Of a stretch of DNA of 64,000 nt, positions 17,164 through 25,942 are shown piece after piece. The translations under genes and the position numbers were made by a program. Position 1 is the first letter of the stretch. Each line of letters starts with the position of its first letter. Below the pieces are notes generated by a model. The model was not told where the DNA came from. It made no database searches and was given only the letters and a program-made list of their open reading frames with translations. Source of the DNA: a candidate division CSSED10-310 bacterium (GTDB lineage Bacteria > CSSED10-310 > JAFGJC01); contig JAFGLW010000001.1 of the NCBI GenBank assembly GCA_016927905.1, forward strand, positions 310,001 through 374,000, written 5' to 3'.

Positions 17164-17192
17164 TTGAGCGGGAATGTGACAATGAATATGAT
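17164..17192 (+). promoter_or_regulatory. Sigma70-type promoter of the CsaA-like gene
   Basis: TTGAGC (17164-17169) and TATGAT (17187-17192) are 17 bases apart on the plus strand. The -10 box matches at five of six positions. Transcription would start about 42 bases before the ATG at 17241. Confidence 0.45.
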
Positions 17193-17240
17193 TTTCTTCG
17201 ATAACGGGTGTAAAATGATGGTGAACTGGAGGAGATTTCC

Positions 17241-17576
17241 ATGGAGCAGATAGCGTATCAGGATTTCGAAAAACTTGATATTCGAACAGGTATTGTACTG
17301 GATGCATCGGCGGTGGAAGGAGCTGACCGGTTGATTCAAATCAGAGTTGATACGGGTGAATCGAATCCCCGAACCGTTGTCGCCGGCATGAAGCAGTATT
17401 ACCTTCCGGAAGAAATGATTGGAAAAACCATCATCGTTTTAGTTAATCTGGAACCTCGGAAAATGAGGGGGATATTGAGTGACGGGATGCTGCTGGCGGC
17501 TTCCACGCCCGACTTCGGCACCGTGAAACTGCTGACAGTGGACGGAGACATGCCGCCCGGATCCAAAATTTCCTGA
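17241..17576 (+). CDS. CsaA/MetRS-C-like tRNA-binding domain protein
   Basis: The 111-residue protein is a single OB-fold tRNA-binding domain. It starts YQDFEKLDIRTGIVLDA and contains VVAGMKQYYLPEEMIGKTIIVLVNLEPRKMRGILSDGMLLAA, the signature of CsaA and of the C-terminal domain of methionyl-tRNA synthetase. It probably dimerises and binds tRNA. CsaA was also described as an export chaperone, so the cellular role is open. GGAGGAGA precedes the ATG. It stands alone, facing the rtcB gene. Confidence 0.88.
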   Translation: MEQIAYQDFEKLDIRTGIVLDASAVEGADRLIQIRVDTGESNPRTVVAGMKQYYLPEEMIGKTIIVLVNLEPRKMRGILSDGMLLAASTPDFGTVKLLTVDGDMPPGSKIS

Positions 17577-17603
17577 TATTGCCTGAATGCGGTGATATCC
17601 GGA

Positions 17604-19058
17604 TCATCCTTTTATCACGCCCAGCGGTATCATTTTCGCCACGATTCCGGCGATTCCGGCACCTTTGACTACCCGGATGACATCATCGATATTCTTGTAG
17701 GCTTCAGGCATCTCCTCCGCAATGGTGGACCGGCCTGCTGCCGCTACATAGATTCCTCTGGCTTCCAGCTCGGATACAATTGATCTGCCACGGGCAACGC
17801 GCTGAGCGGCTTTTCTGGAAAGTATCCTGCCCGCACCGTGACAAGCGCTGCCGAAGGTTTCGATCATTGCCCGGTCTGTTCCTCTCAACACATAAGATGC
17901 GGTTCCCATGTCGCCCGGAATGATGACCGGTTGACCGGTTGCAACATATCGCCGGGGCAACACGTCCGATCCGGGTCCGAACGCACGGGTGGCGCCTTTC
18001 CGATGAACCGCAAGCTGACGTGTCCTGCCGTCAACCGGGTGCCGTTCGATCTTGACGATGTTGTGGGCAACATCATATACCAGTTTGACATCGTCCCCGG
18101 TGACATCCCGGGGGTAGATTTCGGACAAGACTTCCCGCACCCAGTGCGACATGCATTGACGGTTCACCCAAGCATAATTGGCGGCTCCCTGCAAGGCACC
18201 GAGGTAATCCTGTCCTTCCGGAGATTGAACCGGAGCGCAGGCCAGCTGACGGTCGGGAAGATTGAACCGGAACTTTCGCGCCGCGTTTGACATGATTTTC
18301 AGATAATCCGTACAAATCTGATGTCCCAGACCCCGGGATCCGGAGTGAATCATGATTGTTATCTGATCCCGCTCTAAACCGTAAACCGCAGCCGCGGAAT
18401 CATCGAAAATTTCATCAACACGCTGTATTTCAATGAAGTGATTCCCCGATCCCAATGTTCCCAACTGATCCTTTCCCCGCTGATAGGCATGGTTCCCGAT
18501 CTTGCCTGCATCCACACCCGGAAGGCAGCCGCCATCCTCGATGTAAAGCAAATCCTCTCCGTTCCCATAACCGTTTTTCACAGCCCATCTACACCCGTGA
18601 ATAACCACATCTTCCAGCCGGGACTGGGATAATTTGATCTTTCCGGATGAACCCACACCTGCGGGCACCACAGAAAAAAGCCGCTTCACCAACCGGTTGA
18701 TATCCGATTTGATATCTTGAAACCGGAGCGGTGCAGTCAAAAGTCTTACACCGCAGTTGATATCGAACCCGACACCGCCGGGCGATACGATGCCGTCATC
18801 AATATCGGATGCCATCACACCCCCGATCGGGAATCCATATCCGAAATGGAAATCCGGCATGGCCAAAGAAGCTTTCACGATGCCCGGCAAAGTTGCGACA
18901 TTGGCGATCTGTTTGAATGTGTCCTGGTTGTCCGGAGATGCCACCATCCGTTCGTCTGCGTATACAATCCCCGGCACCCGCATCCCCGGCACACTGCCTT
19001 TGGGTATTTCCCATCTGAATTCGTCAATCCGCTTGATCTGAAGCATGGCGATCCCCAT
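17604..19058 (-). CDS. rtcB: RtcB-type RNA ligase (3'-phosphate/5'-OH)
   Basis: The 484-residue protein is full length for RtcB. It has metal ligands in GVGFDINCGVRLL, LGSGNHFIEIQ, IHSGSRGLGHQI and the guanylylated His in GSACHGAGRILSRKAA. RtcB joins a 2',3'-cyclic or 3'-phosphate to a 5'-OH using GTP and Mn2+. The ATG at 19058 gives MGIAMLQIKR; an ATG at 19046 with GGGGAT upstream is an alternative start. The archease gene lies directly upstream on the same strand, as in many archaea and bacteria, so multiple-turnover ligation is expected. The role is tRNA or stress-RNA repair. Confidence 0.96.
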   Translation of the reverse strand: MGIAMLQIKRIDEFRWEIPKGSVPGMRVPGIVYADERMVASPDNQDTFKQIANVATLPGIVKASLAMPDFHFGYGFPIGGVMASDIDDGIVSPGGVGFDINCGVRLLTAPLRFQDIKSDINRLVKRLFSVVPAGVGSSGKIKLSQSRLEDVVIHGCRWAVKNGYGNGEDLLYIEDGGCLPGVDAGKIGNHAYQRGKDQLGTLGSGNHFIEIQRVDEIFDDSAAAVYGLERDQITIMIHSGSRGLGHQICTDYLKIMSNAARKFRFNLPDRQLACAPVQSPEGQDYLGALQGAANYAWVNRQCMSHWVREVLSEIYPRDVTGDDVKLVYDVAHNIVKIERHPVDGRTRQLAVHRKGATRAFGPGSDVLPRRYVATGQPVIIPGDMGTASYVLRGTDRAMIETFGSACHGAGRILSRKAAQRVARGRSIVSELEARGIYVAAAGRSTIAEEMPEAYKNIDDVIRVVKGAGIAGIVAKMIPLGVIKG

Positions 19059-19103
19059 TCAATCTCGATTTATTATATCAAAATTGAGGATCCTGTGTGA
19101 AAT

Positions 19104-19532
19104 CTAAACGTCCAGTATCACCCGGGCAAACCAGCCGTTCCGGTGTTTCCGCACCGAAAGCTGGTGGTACGTGGCCGCTTTGATCAGGTTCTTCCGCACA
19201 TGCCGGTCCGGATCGAATGGTTCTCCCCCGGCCGATCCGGATAGGGAATCGAAGCTCACGGACACGCAGAATTCGACCAGAAGGAGATTACGGGTTTCAT
19301 GAACATAGATGAGTTCATTGAGCCAATCCACCATCAACTCCTCCAAGTCGGAACTCCCGATCTCAAAAGATGCCCTGATTTCAGACCGTGCAAGCCGGAT
19401 ATCGGTCATATAATGAAACAGAACCCATCCGGCGGTCGCAAACAGAGTATTCAGATCATTCGACTGGATTTCCATGCCGATATCCGCCACCGACTCGAGT
19501 TCCACAAATGAGCCGTATGGTCCCGCTTTCAT
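19104..19532 (-). CDS. Archease (RtcB cofactor protein)
   Basis: The frame extends further upstream but overlaps the DUF2062 gene. The ATG at 19532 gives 142 residues, the normal archease length. Archease features are the Asp of VADIGMEI, the FATAGWVLFHYMTD helix, the DPDRHVRKNLIKAATYHQLSV segment and the terminal Asp-Val. In known archeases the N-terminal Asp and the C-terminal acidic residue bind Ca2+. The protein speeds RtcB guanylylation and turnover. The usual EHTADIG is ESVADIG here, so the His is missing. Confidence 0.92.
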   Translation of the reverse strand: MKAGPYGSFVELESVADIGMEIQSNDLNTLFATAGWVLFHYMTDIRLARSEIRASFEIGSSDLEELMVDWLNELIYVHETRNLLLVEFCVSVSFDSLSGSAGGEPFDPDRHVRKNLIKAATYHQLSVRKHRNGWFARVILDV

Positions 19533-19540
19533 CGTACTTT

Positions 19541-20035
19541 TCACAAACCCCCGCAACCTGCTTCCGATTTCTTCCGGCTGCGATAGAGATTGATACACGC
19601 CCGCAAGCCGAAGAAAGATGTCAACCCGGCGGGCACGGCGACGATCAGCCAACCGATGACCAGCCTGACCATCACTCGGCCAAATGTGTTCCAGGAGAGG
19701 ATTTCCACAAAACCGGACAATTGATGCGGCGGATCTCCGAGCACCCATCCCCCGAGATAGAAACACATGCCGTAAATCAGGGGGGCGGTCAGAGGCATAT
19801 TGACCCACGATCCCGCAATCATCACAATCGCATTCAATCTGAAAAGGCAGGCAAATCCCAGAGCGAGGAGTGTGTGCAATCCGAAGACGGGCGTAATGGA
19901 GATGACGACACCCAGGGCAAATCCCAGAGACAATGCGTCCTCATCCCCGTCCAGACACAGGATACCCTTGATTTTATTCCGGTAATATCCGGAATATCTG
20001 TCATTTCGAGTTATTGGACTCATCACATTCTGCAT
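19541..20035 (-). CDS. DUF2062 membrane protein
   Basis: The 164-residue protein shows the DUF2062 pattern: a short cytoplasmic N-terminus, SLGFALGVVISITPVFGLHTLLALGFACLFRLNAI, then GSWVNMPLTAPLIYGMCFYLG and a final hydrophobic segment at about residues 120-145. Three or four membrane helices are likely. The family has no known function, although it often sits with glycosyltransferase or lipid genes. It lies 18 bp after the PATAN-DnaJ-TPR gene and 8 bp before archease. Confidence 0.8.
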   Translation of the reverse strand: MQNVMSPITRNDRYSGYYRNKIKGILCLDGDEDALSLGFALGVVISITPVFGLHTLLALGFACLFRLNAIVMIAGSWVNMPLTAPLIYGMCFYLGGWVLGDPPHQLSGFVEILSWNTFGRVMVRLVIGWLIVAVPAGLTSFFGLRACINLYRSRKKSEAGCGGL

Positions 20036-20053
20036 TATCTTGCTTGGTTGTTG

Positions 20054-22153
20054 TTATTTTATCCTGGTCAGTTCCGACATCAGACGGATTACAGCCTTGT
20101 TACCCGGAGACAGCAACATGGCCTGGGTCAATACCTTCTCCGCAAACTTCTTGAACTCCATTTTGACAGCCAGCCGAGCAACATCGACGAGCAACTCCGG
20201 ATTCTGGGGATCCAGGTGATAGGCGCGGTGGAAAAACCGCATGGCTTCCTGGAGCCAGATGGGATTCCCCGACAGGATCCTGGCCATTTCACTGTAATAT
20301 TCCGCATTGCGAGGATCCAGGCTGATGGATGCCCGGACGAACCGCATGGCCATCATCATATCCGCTCGTTTCTGAGCTTCCCTGCTGGAAATCAGATGAT
20401 TCTGGGCCAGCACTTTCTTTTTCTTTTCCAACGCTTCCATCGCTTCCCTGCGCCGCTCCAGATTGGCATCGTAACTGGCCCGGTCTTCCTCGTTGGACAG
20501 AAGCTCATACGCCTCATGCAGCTTTTCAACAAGCGTTTCCAGATGACCGGACAGCGCTTCGAAATCTTTCAAATACCGGCGATCCGGCTGATATTCATTC
20601 AGCCATTTGAAATACGCAGTCCGGATATCTTCCGGGGACGCATCGGGATTGACACGCAAAACATCATAATAATTCTGAATCTGGGCACGTCGGTAAGTAT
20701 TCAGGATTTCCCGTTTTTTGAGAGTTATCAGCCGTTCAATTTCCCGCTGTTTCTGTTCATACCGTTTCTTGAGATCCTGTTTCAGTAAATCACTTTTTGT
20801 TTCATCGATTCTGGTTTCGATTTCTTTCTGTTCGTCACGGAGTCTGGTGATTTCCTTGGTCTGTTCTTCCCAGGACTGCCACGATTTCTCCCAGACCTGA
20901 AGATAATCTTCATCCGATTCATCGACTTTGGTCGTAATCCACTTGTTCCATTGATCGTCCGCATCGCTGCTGGAAAATATATCCCGGATCGCACTTTCGC
21001 CGATCAGGGAGCTTTCGGCATCCATCTCCTCACCACCGATCAGCAGGGTCAGCCTGGATTCATCGATTTCACCGGGTTTTCTTTTCTCCAATTTCCTGAG
21101 TTCCGAAATATCCAGCGATCCCTCCTCGATCGAATCAACAAATCTACCGTCCCTCAGGTAGGCGATATGGGCATCCAGCGAGACTTTTTCCCTGCGAAGC
21201 ATCTCCTGAACACTGACCTCATCCAATTCCCGGACAAGTTCCCTCGACCGGGTGAGACTCTCCAGTTCCGCCAGTTCCTCCTCAGTCAAAAAAACATCTT
21301 CCGGGGAATCCTCGGGTGATGGAGTTACGGTTTTCAGGGTGACGGGATCCGGATCGCTCCGGATCTCATCCGTACCGGAATTGGGCGGCTCCGTCCCAGG
21401 CGGTTCGCCGACCGTTGCCAGCAGGATCGGTTTCCGTCTCTCTTTAACCAAGATGATTCCCGTTATCAGAGCGGCAACAAAAAACTGCAGCATTTCAAGA
21501 CGCTGTTCACCCGTTAGAGTCAGAATCTGACGGAATGTCAGCGATCCGTCGATTCGGGACGCGAAAAAACCCTCCTGTGGCGTGAAATTCAAACCGGAAT
21601 TGTCCTTCATCAAAGCGGTATGGTCGATTCTGGGTTTGGCGTCCAGATCGTCCAGCCAGCGGATCAGGATATGCGGATTGTGAATTCTGCGAATGGTGCT
21701 GAACAATATCTTGGCCGTATTCAGGTGCACGATCGGACAGGTCTGAGGCGCTTTCTTGCCGTTGAAAAACCGGTATTCCCCCTGGTCCCAGGTCAGAACC
21801 GACATGACGATCTCCCGGATCAGAGATTTCATCCACCATTCGATTGTGCTTTCCAAAATGAAATCCAGTTCGGAAATCCGGGGATTTTTCCATCCGCCTT
21901 CTCGCACGAGATCATGCAGGATTCCATACTGTTCATCATTGATTGCGCCGCCGGCGAGCATCTGCCTGCCCAGCTGTTCCTGCGGTACGGACGACTGCGC
22001 AAAGCTGATATCACCCCGTTCGAAAAAGATGAACTTGCGGAACGCTTCCCGGCGCAGTGAAAGCATTCCGATGCTTTTGTTCGTGTACAGATCGAACAGG
22101 ATGAAAGGCAAAATCCTGCCTTCCAGAGTTCCCTGCTGGATCCTGTAAATCAT
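20054..22153 (-). CDS. PATAN (DUF4388)-DnaJ-TPR multidomain protein
   Basis: The 699-residue cytoplasmic protein starts with a PATAN/DUF4388-type region (residues 1-260, LYTNKSIGMLSLRREAFRKFIFFERGDISFAQSS). An acidic linker follows, then a long charged coiled coil (about 400-480). A J-domain starts at NYYDVLRVNPDASPEDIRTAYFKW, and TPR repeats finish the protein (SISLDPRNAEYYSEMARIL, AYHLDPQNPELLVDVARLA). The J-domain has no HPD tripeptide at the usual place (NEYQPDRRY instead), so DnaK stimulation is doubtful. PATAN proteins act in two-component and motility regulation. Its neighbours are a GspE-like ATPase and bactofilin. Precise function unknown. Confidence 0.8.
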   Translation of the reverse strand: MIYRIQQGTLEGRILPFILFDLYTNKSIGMLSLRREAFRKFIFFERGDISFAQSSVPQEQLGRQMLAGGAINDEQYGILHDLVREGGWKNPRISELDFILESTIEWWMKSLIREIVMSVLTWDQGEYRFFNGKKAPQTCPIVHLNTAKILFSTIRRIHNPHILIRWLDDLDAKPRIDHTALMKDNSGLNFTPQEGFFASRIDGSLTFRQILTLTGEQRLEMLQFFVAALITGIILVKERRKPILLATVGEPPGTEPPNSGTDEIRSDPDPVTLKTVTPSPEDSPEDVFLTEEELAELESLTRSRELVRELDEVSVQEMLRREKVSLDAHIAYLRDGRFVDSIEEGSLDISELRKLEKRKPGEIDESRLTLLIGGEEMDAESSLIGESAIRDIFSSSDADDQWNKWITTKVDESDEDYLQVWEKSWQSWEEQTKEITRLRDEQKEIETRIDETKSDLLKQDLKKRYEQKQREIERLITLKKREILNTYRRAQIQNYYDVLRVNPDASPEDIRTAYFKWLNEYQPDRRYLKDFEALSGHLETLVEKLHEAYELLSNEEDRASYDANLERRREAMEALEKKKKVLAQNHLISSREAQKRADMMMAMRFVRASISLDPRNAEYYSEMARILSGNPIWLQEAMRFFHRAYHLDPQNPELLVDVARLAVKMEFKKFAEKVLTQAMLLSPGNKAVIRLMSELTRIK

Positions 22154-22207
22154 GAAGACATCCTCATCTCAGTACACTACCATAATTGCCGACAAGTTGG
22201 CAAAAAT

Positions 22208-23740
22208 TCATCCTGCAACCCTGGCTAACTCGTCGACATCCACGATTCCCCTCCGAATGAACTCCAAACCGGCATCCCGCAGCGGTATCAGACCCTGGTT
22301 TCTGGCCAGACTGATCAATTCCGACGTTTCCACTTTCTGGACGATCGCCTGCTTGATCGGCGGCGTCACCTCCAGTATTTCGAAAATACCCACTCTTCCC
22401 GAATATCCCTTGTACCAGCAGTTCTCGCAACCTTCCCCTTTCATGAATTTAATGTCAGCATTCAACGGGATGTTCAGTGATTTCAGCGATTTCAGTGAGG
22501 GTACCGAGGCTTTGGCGCACACATTGCAGTTGAGACGAACCAGACGCTGCGCCAGAACGCCGGTGACCGAAGACGCCAGCAGAAACGGTTCGATTCCCAT
22601 TTCGATCAAACGATTGAACACCCCGGCTGAATTGATGGCATGGATCGAAGATATGATCAGATGTCCCGTCAATCCGGCCTGGATGCAGATCTCCGCAGTC
22701 TCCCGATCCCGGATTTCACCCACCATGATGACATCCGGATCCTGCCGCAGGAGCGATCTCAGTCCGGCTGCGAACGAAAGACCATGCTTCAAATCGACCT
22801 GGGTCTGATTCACTCCGGGGATCTCCCGCTCAATGGGATCCTCGATTGTCACGATGTTGGTTGTGCTGCCCACATGCTCCAGTATGAACCGTACGGCCGA
22901 GTACATGGTGGTCGTCTTCCCGCTTCCGGTGGGTCCGGTCAGGAGAACCGTTCCCTGGGGCTTGACCAGCATTCCCGAGAAAACCTCATATATTTCCGGC
23001 AGCATTCCCAGATTCCGCAGGTCAAAATCGTGTTCATGGGATTCGAACAGCCGGATTACCGCCTTGTCGCCATGGAGTGTGGGAATGGTCGAAAGCCGGA
23101 CATCGTAATGCCGACCTTTCAGGCACAGGTTTATCCTTCCATCCTGTGGTTTGCCTTTTTCATAGGTCGACAGGTTGGCCAGGATGCGGATCCGGGAAAC
23201 CAATCGGTCCAGAAGTTGAGATGGAAATGTGACCATGGTCTGGAGCGCGCCGTCGATCCGGTACTTTAAAGCAACTTCACTCATGCCCGGTTCGATGTGA
23301 ACATCGCTGACACGCAGTTTCAATGCTGCCGCCATGATGTAATCGAGAAATTCCACAATCCCGGTTTCACCGCGCCGGGCCAGCATGGACATCCGGCTGG
23401 AAATCTCGGATGGTCTGCTGGGTGAAAACGAAATGGTTCCGGATGGGATATCATAAATTCGAATGGTTTTCCCGACCTTGTCGATCGATTCCGATGTTTT
23501 CCGTTTGGCGATGCGTTTGTCCCGACCCATTTGAAGCAGGGTTGAAAAGAATGCCGCAACCAGCAGGAAAAGAATTAAAATCATGGACATCAGGCCCATC
23601 GGGCTGTCCAGAATGGACATGCTCAGACTCGAGTACAACCATTTGAACTGGCGTGGATTGTTTGAGATGATCAGGATCAGTCCCAGGACAAACCCGGACA
23701 ATATCAGATACAACCATGCGACCTTAGCCCGATTCGCCAT
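22208..23740 (-). CDS. Membrane-anchored GspE/PilB-like secretion ATPase
   Basis: The 510-residue protein has a complete GspE-type ATPase core: ALKLRVSDVHIEP, Walker A GPTGSGKTTTMYS, RSLLRQDPDVIMVGEIRDRETAEI and a tetra-Cys zinc knuckle (CNVC...CENC). The usual N-terminal MshEN domain is absent. Residues 9-27 and about 46-72 are two strongly hydrophobic segments, so the enzyme seems tethered to the membrane. Known GspE/PilB proteins are cytosolic hexamers that drive pilus or type II pseudopilus assembly. No pilin, PilC or PilQ gene is nearby, so its machine is unknown. Confidence 0.88.
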   Translation of the reverse strand: MANRAKVAWLYLILSGFVLGLILIISNNPRQFKWLYSSLSMSILDSPMGLMSMILILFLLVAAFFSTLLQMGRDKRIAKRKTSESIDKVGKTIRIYDIPSGTISFSPSRPSEISSRMSMLARRGETGIVEFLDYIMAAALKLRVSDVHIEPGMSEVALKYRIDGALQTMVTFPSQLLDRLVSRIRILANLSTYEKGKPQDGRINLCLKGRHYDVRLSTIPTLHGDKAVIRLFESHEHDFDLRNLGMLPEIYEVFSGMLVKPQGTVLLTGPTGSGKTTTMYSAVRFILEHVGSTTNIVTIEDPIEREIPGVNQTQVDLKHGLSFAAGLRSLLRQDPDVIMVGEIRDRETAEICIQAGLTGHLIISSIHAINSAGVFNRLIEMGIEPFLLASSVTGVLAQRLVRLNCNVCAKASVPSLKSLKSLNIPLNADIKFMKGEGCENCWYKGYSGRVGIFEILEVTPPIKQAIVQKVETSELISLARNQGLIPLRDAGLEFIRRGIVDVDELARVAG

Positions 23741-23749
23741 TTGTCAGCT

Positions 23750-24103
23750 TCAGGGAGATTTCGATCCGAGTTTATCCTCGACCTCAAAATTACCGCACAG
23801 ATAGGCTCCCTCGGCAATATCGATCCGCGCCGTCTTGACATCTCCGACGATCCTGCCGGAAGACGAAATCGAAACCTTGGATGAGGCCTCGATCGTTCCC
23901 TTGACTTCGCCTGAAATGGCAATTTCCTTGACCTGGATATTGCCTTCAAGGGCACCCTGGGGATCGACGATGATCTTGCCGTTCTTCAATACAACTTCTC
24001 CATCCACCACACCCGCCAGGCGCATGTCCCCGTTTCCGGTGATGTTGCCATAAATCATCAATCCGTTTGCAATCATACTCATTCCGGGTGATTCCTTTTC
24101 CAT
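23750..24103 (-). CDS. Bactofilin
   Basis: Start set at the ATG at 24103, behind GGAGGAAG, giving 117 residues. The protein is a DUF583/bactofilin beta-helix: hydrophobic-Gly repeats such as GNITGNGDMRLAGVVDGEV, GALEGNIQVKEIAISGEVKGTIEA and GRIVGDVKTARIDIAEGAYLCGNFEV. Bactofilins form nucleotide-free filaments that position envelope or motility proteins. It heads the strand run that includes the GspE-like ATPase (9 bp downstream), so it might scaffold that ATPase. Confidence 0.93.
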   Translation of the reverse strand: MEKESPGMSMIANGLMIYGNITGNGDMRLAGVVDGEVVLKNGKIIVDPQGALEGNIQVKEIAISGEVKGTIEASSKVSISSSGRIVGDVKTARIDIAEGAYLCGNFEVEDKLGSKSP

Positions 24104-24293
24104 TCCTTCCTCCCTGGTCTGATCTGCAGGACAACTCCTCGACCTGATTCTCCGGTTTTCCATTCAGGTCCCAAGGTTTCCCATCCGATAAAAGAAATAT
24201 AATCCGTTTGCCCTGATTTCTGCAACTTAATTTCGGTTGTTCGGGATCTCCGGACATAATCCGGGTCGAACGGTTTTTGATACGGCCCGCCTG

Positions 24294-24322
24294 TTGACCT
24301 TGACCTGCGAGTGGAATAACAT
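24294..24322 (+). promoter_or_regulatory. Possible promoter of pyrD-pyrE
   Basis: TTGACC (24294-24299) and TAACAT (24317-24322) are separated by 17 bases, matching consensus at five and four positions. The leader would be only about 14 bases. The rest of the 240-base gap between bactofilin and pyrD shows nothing else I can name. Confidence 0.35.
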
Positions 24323-24342
24323 CCTGTTTCTCAGAGGTTACC

Positions 24343-25299
24343 GTGGAATCAACATCCCCTTCATGGAATAAAGCGCCCGACCTGCGGGTCCAACTGGGCC
24401 CTCTCGAACTGAAAAACCCGATAACCGTGGCATCGGGAACCTTCGGATATGGCCTGGAATATAAAAACTACGTCGACCTGAATCGGCTGGGGGCTATCTT
24501 TGTCAAGGGTCTCACCTTGAAACCCAGGTCGGGACACCCTCAGCAGAGAATAGCTGAAACCGCCTCCGGCATGCTGAATTGCATCGGATTGCAGAATGTG
24601 GGAATTGACGAGTTCATAAAAGACAAACTGCCGAAGCTGCGATCCTATGACACGGCCGTCATCGCGAATATCAATGGAAGCACAGCGGAGGAATACTACG
24701 AGATCTCCGATCGACTGACACAATCGGACGGCGTGGCAGCGTTGGAGGTTAACGTATCCTGTCCGAACGTCAAAGCGGGCGGAATGATGTTCGGAACCGA
24801 TCCGTTCCTGATCGAAACGATAACAAGTGGAATCCGTAAACGGACCCATCTGCCGGTCATTGTGAAACTCTCCCCCAACGTCACCGACATCGGAGCAATG
24901 GCCATCGCGGCCTGCAATGGCGGCGCGGATATTCTGTCGCTGATCAACACACTGGTAGGCATGGCTGTTGATGTCCGGACTTGGCGGCCGGTGTTGTCAA
25001 ATCTCACGGGCGGATTGTCGGGACCCGCCATCAAACCGGTTGCGCTCCGCTGCGTATATGAAACTGCCCGGGCCGTTTCCGTGCCCATCATTGGAATGGG
25101 CGGCATCTGCTCGGGAACAGACGTCGTGGAATTCCTTCTGGTGGGAGCTCACGCCGTATCCATCGGCACCGCCAGCTACATACACCCCGATGCATCGATA
25201 CGGATCCTGGATGAACTGATCCGGTACATGATCGAGAACCGGATCGGCCATATCAGTGAAATCACCCGCGGACTGAAACATGAAAATCCGTTACCGTAA
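24343..25299 (+). CDS. pyrD: Dihydroorotate dehydrogenase, class 1B catalytic subunit
   Basis: The 318-residue protein has the class 1 DHODH layout: LELKNPITVASGTFGYG, ANINGSTAEEYYE, catalytic Cys in EVNVSCPNVKAGG, KLSPNVTDIGAMA, a GGLSGPAIKPVAL loop and the FMN-phosphate site GMGGICSGTDVVEFL with VGAHAVSIGTAS. It oxidises dihydroorotate to orotate in pyrimidine synthesis. A catalytic Cys rather than Ser marks class 1. Class 1B enzymes pair with PyrK to reduce NAD+, but no pyrK is next to it. The GTG start follows AGAGG. It is probably cotranscribed with pyrE. Confidence 0.95.
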   Translation: MESTSPSWNKAPDLRVQLGPLELKNPITVASGTFGYGLEYKNYVDLNRLGAIFVKGLTLKPRSGHPQQRIAETASGMLNCIGLQNVGIDEFIKDKLPKLRSYDTAVIANINGSTAEEYYEISDRLTQSDGVAALEVNVSCPNVKAGGMMFGTDPFLIETITSGIRKRTHLPVIVKLSPNVTDIGAMAIAACNGGADILSLINTLVGMAVDVRTWRPVLSNLTGGLSGPAIKPVALRCVYETARAVSVPIIGMGGICSGTDVVEFLLVGAHAVSIGTASYIHPDASIRILDELIRYMIENRIGHISEITRGLKHENPLP

Positions 25300-25325
25300 C
25301 GTCGACAGAGGAAAGGAAGGTTGAT

Positions 25326-25913
25326 ATGGCAATGGGAATAGATCCGGATATGGCTCTCAAAATGTTCATCGATTCGGGAGCTTTGATGGATGGTCATTTC
25401 AAACTGAGTTCAGGAAGGCACTCGGATCGGTATCTTCAGTGTGCCCGATTGCTGCAATATCCGAACCGGGCCAGGATCCTATGCCAGGCGCTTGCGGACA
25501 AGTTTTCAGGAGTGGACGCATCCGGAGTGATCGCTCCCGCCATCGGCGGAATCCTGGTTGCCCACGAACTGGCCTTCAGCCTGGGCATACGGGCCATATT
25601 CGGAGAAAGGCAGGAAGGTTTCATGCGGCTCAGGAGGGGATTTGAAATTCGTCCCGGTGAAAAATTCATCCTCGCCGAAGATGTCGTGACCACAGGAAAA
25701 TCCACCCGGGAAATCTTGAATCTTGTCACGGAATGCGGGGGCGTTCCCCTGGGAATCGCCGCGCTCGCCGACCGATCCGGAAACAAGGCGGATCTTCCGC
25801 TGCCGGTGATCTCCCTGATCACTCTGAATATCGACAATTGGGCTCCCGAAGAATGCCCGTTGTGCAAATCGGGCATACCGGTCGATACGCCCGGGTCGCG
25901 ATTTCAGCGATGA
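25326..25913 (+). CDS. pyrE: Orotate phosphoribosyltransferase
   Basis: The 195-residue protein has the OPRT active-site loop region (GHFKLSSGRHSDRYLQ), APAIGGILVAHELA, and the PRPP-binding motif ILAEDVVTTGKSTREIL. It converts orotate and PRPP to OMP. The C-terminus has an added CPLCKSG pair, seen in the thermophile/Clostridia-like branch of PyrE. It lies 26 bp after pyrD, with GGAAAGGAAGG upstream of its start, and completes two consecutive steps of the pathway. Confidence 0.95.
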   Translation: MAMGIDPDMALKMFIDSGALMDGHFKLSSGRHSDRYLQCARLLQYPNRARILCQALADKFSGVDASGVIAPAIGGILVAHELAFSLGIRAIFGERQEGFMRLRRGFEIRPGEKFILAEDVVTTGKSTREILNLVTECGGVPLGIAALADRSGNKADLPLPVISLITLNIDNWAPEECPLCKSGIPVDTPGSRFQR

Positions 25914-25942
25914 CGCACCGGGACGGGCGGGTCCGAACGAAT

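Noticed and set aside
19533..19808. Longer archease start
   Set aside because: The extra residues lie inside the DUF2062 gene in another frame and do not look like archease; normal length is reached from 19532.
19388..20788. 466-codon plus-strand frame over DUF2062 and PATAN genes
   Set aside because: It is a shadow of three real minus-strand genes, rich in His/Gln/Pro/Arg and without recognisable domains.
24104..24342. Riboswitch or PyrR-type attenuator before pyrD
   Set aside because: No clear stem-loop or T tract found; only a possible promoter.
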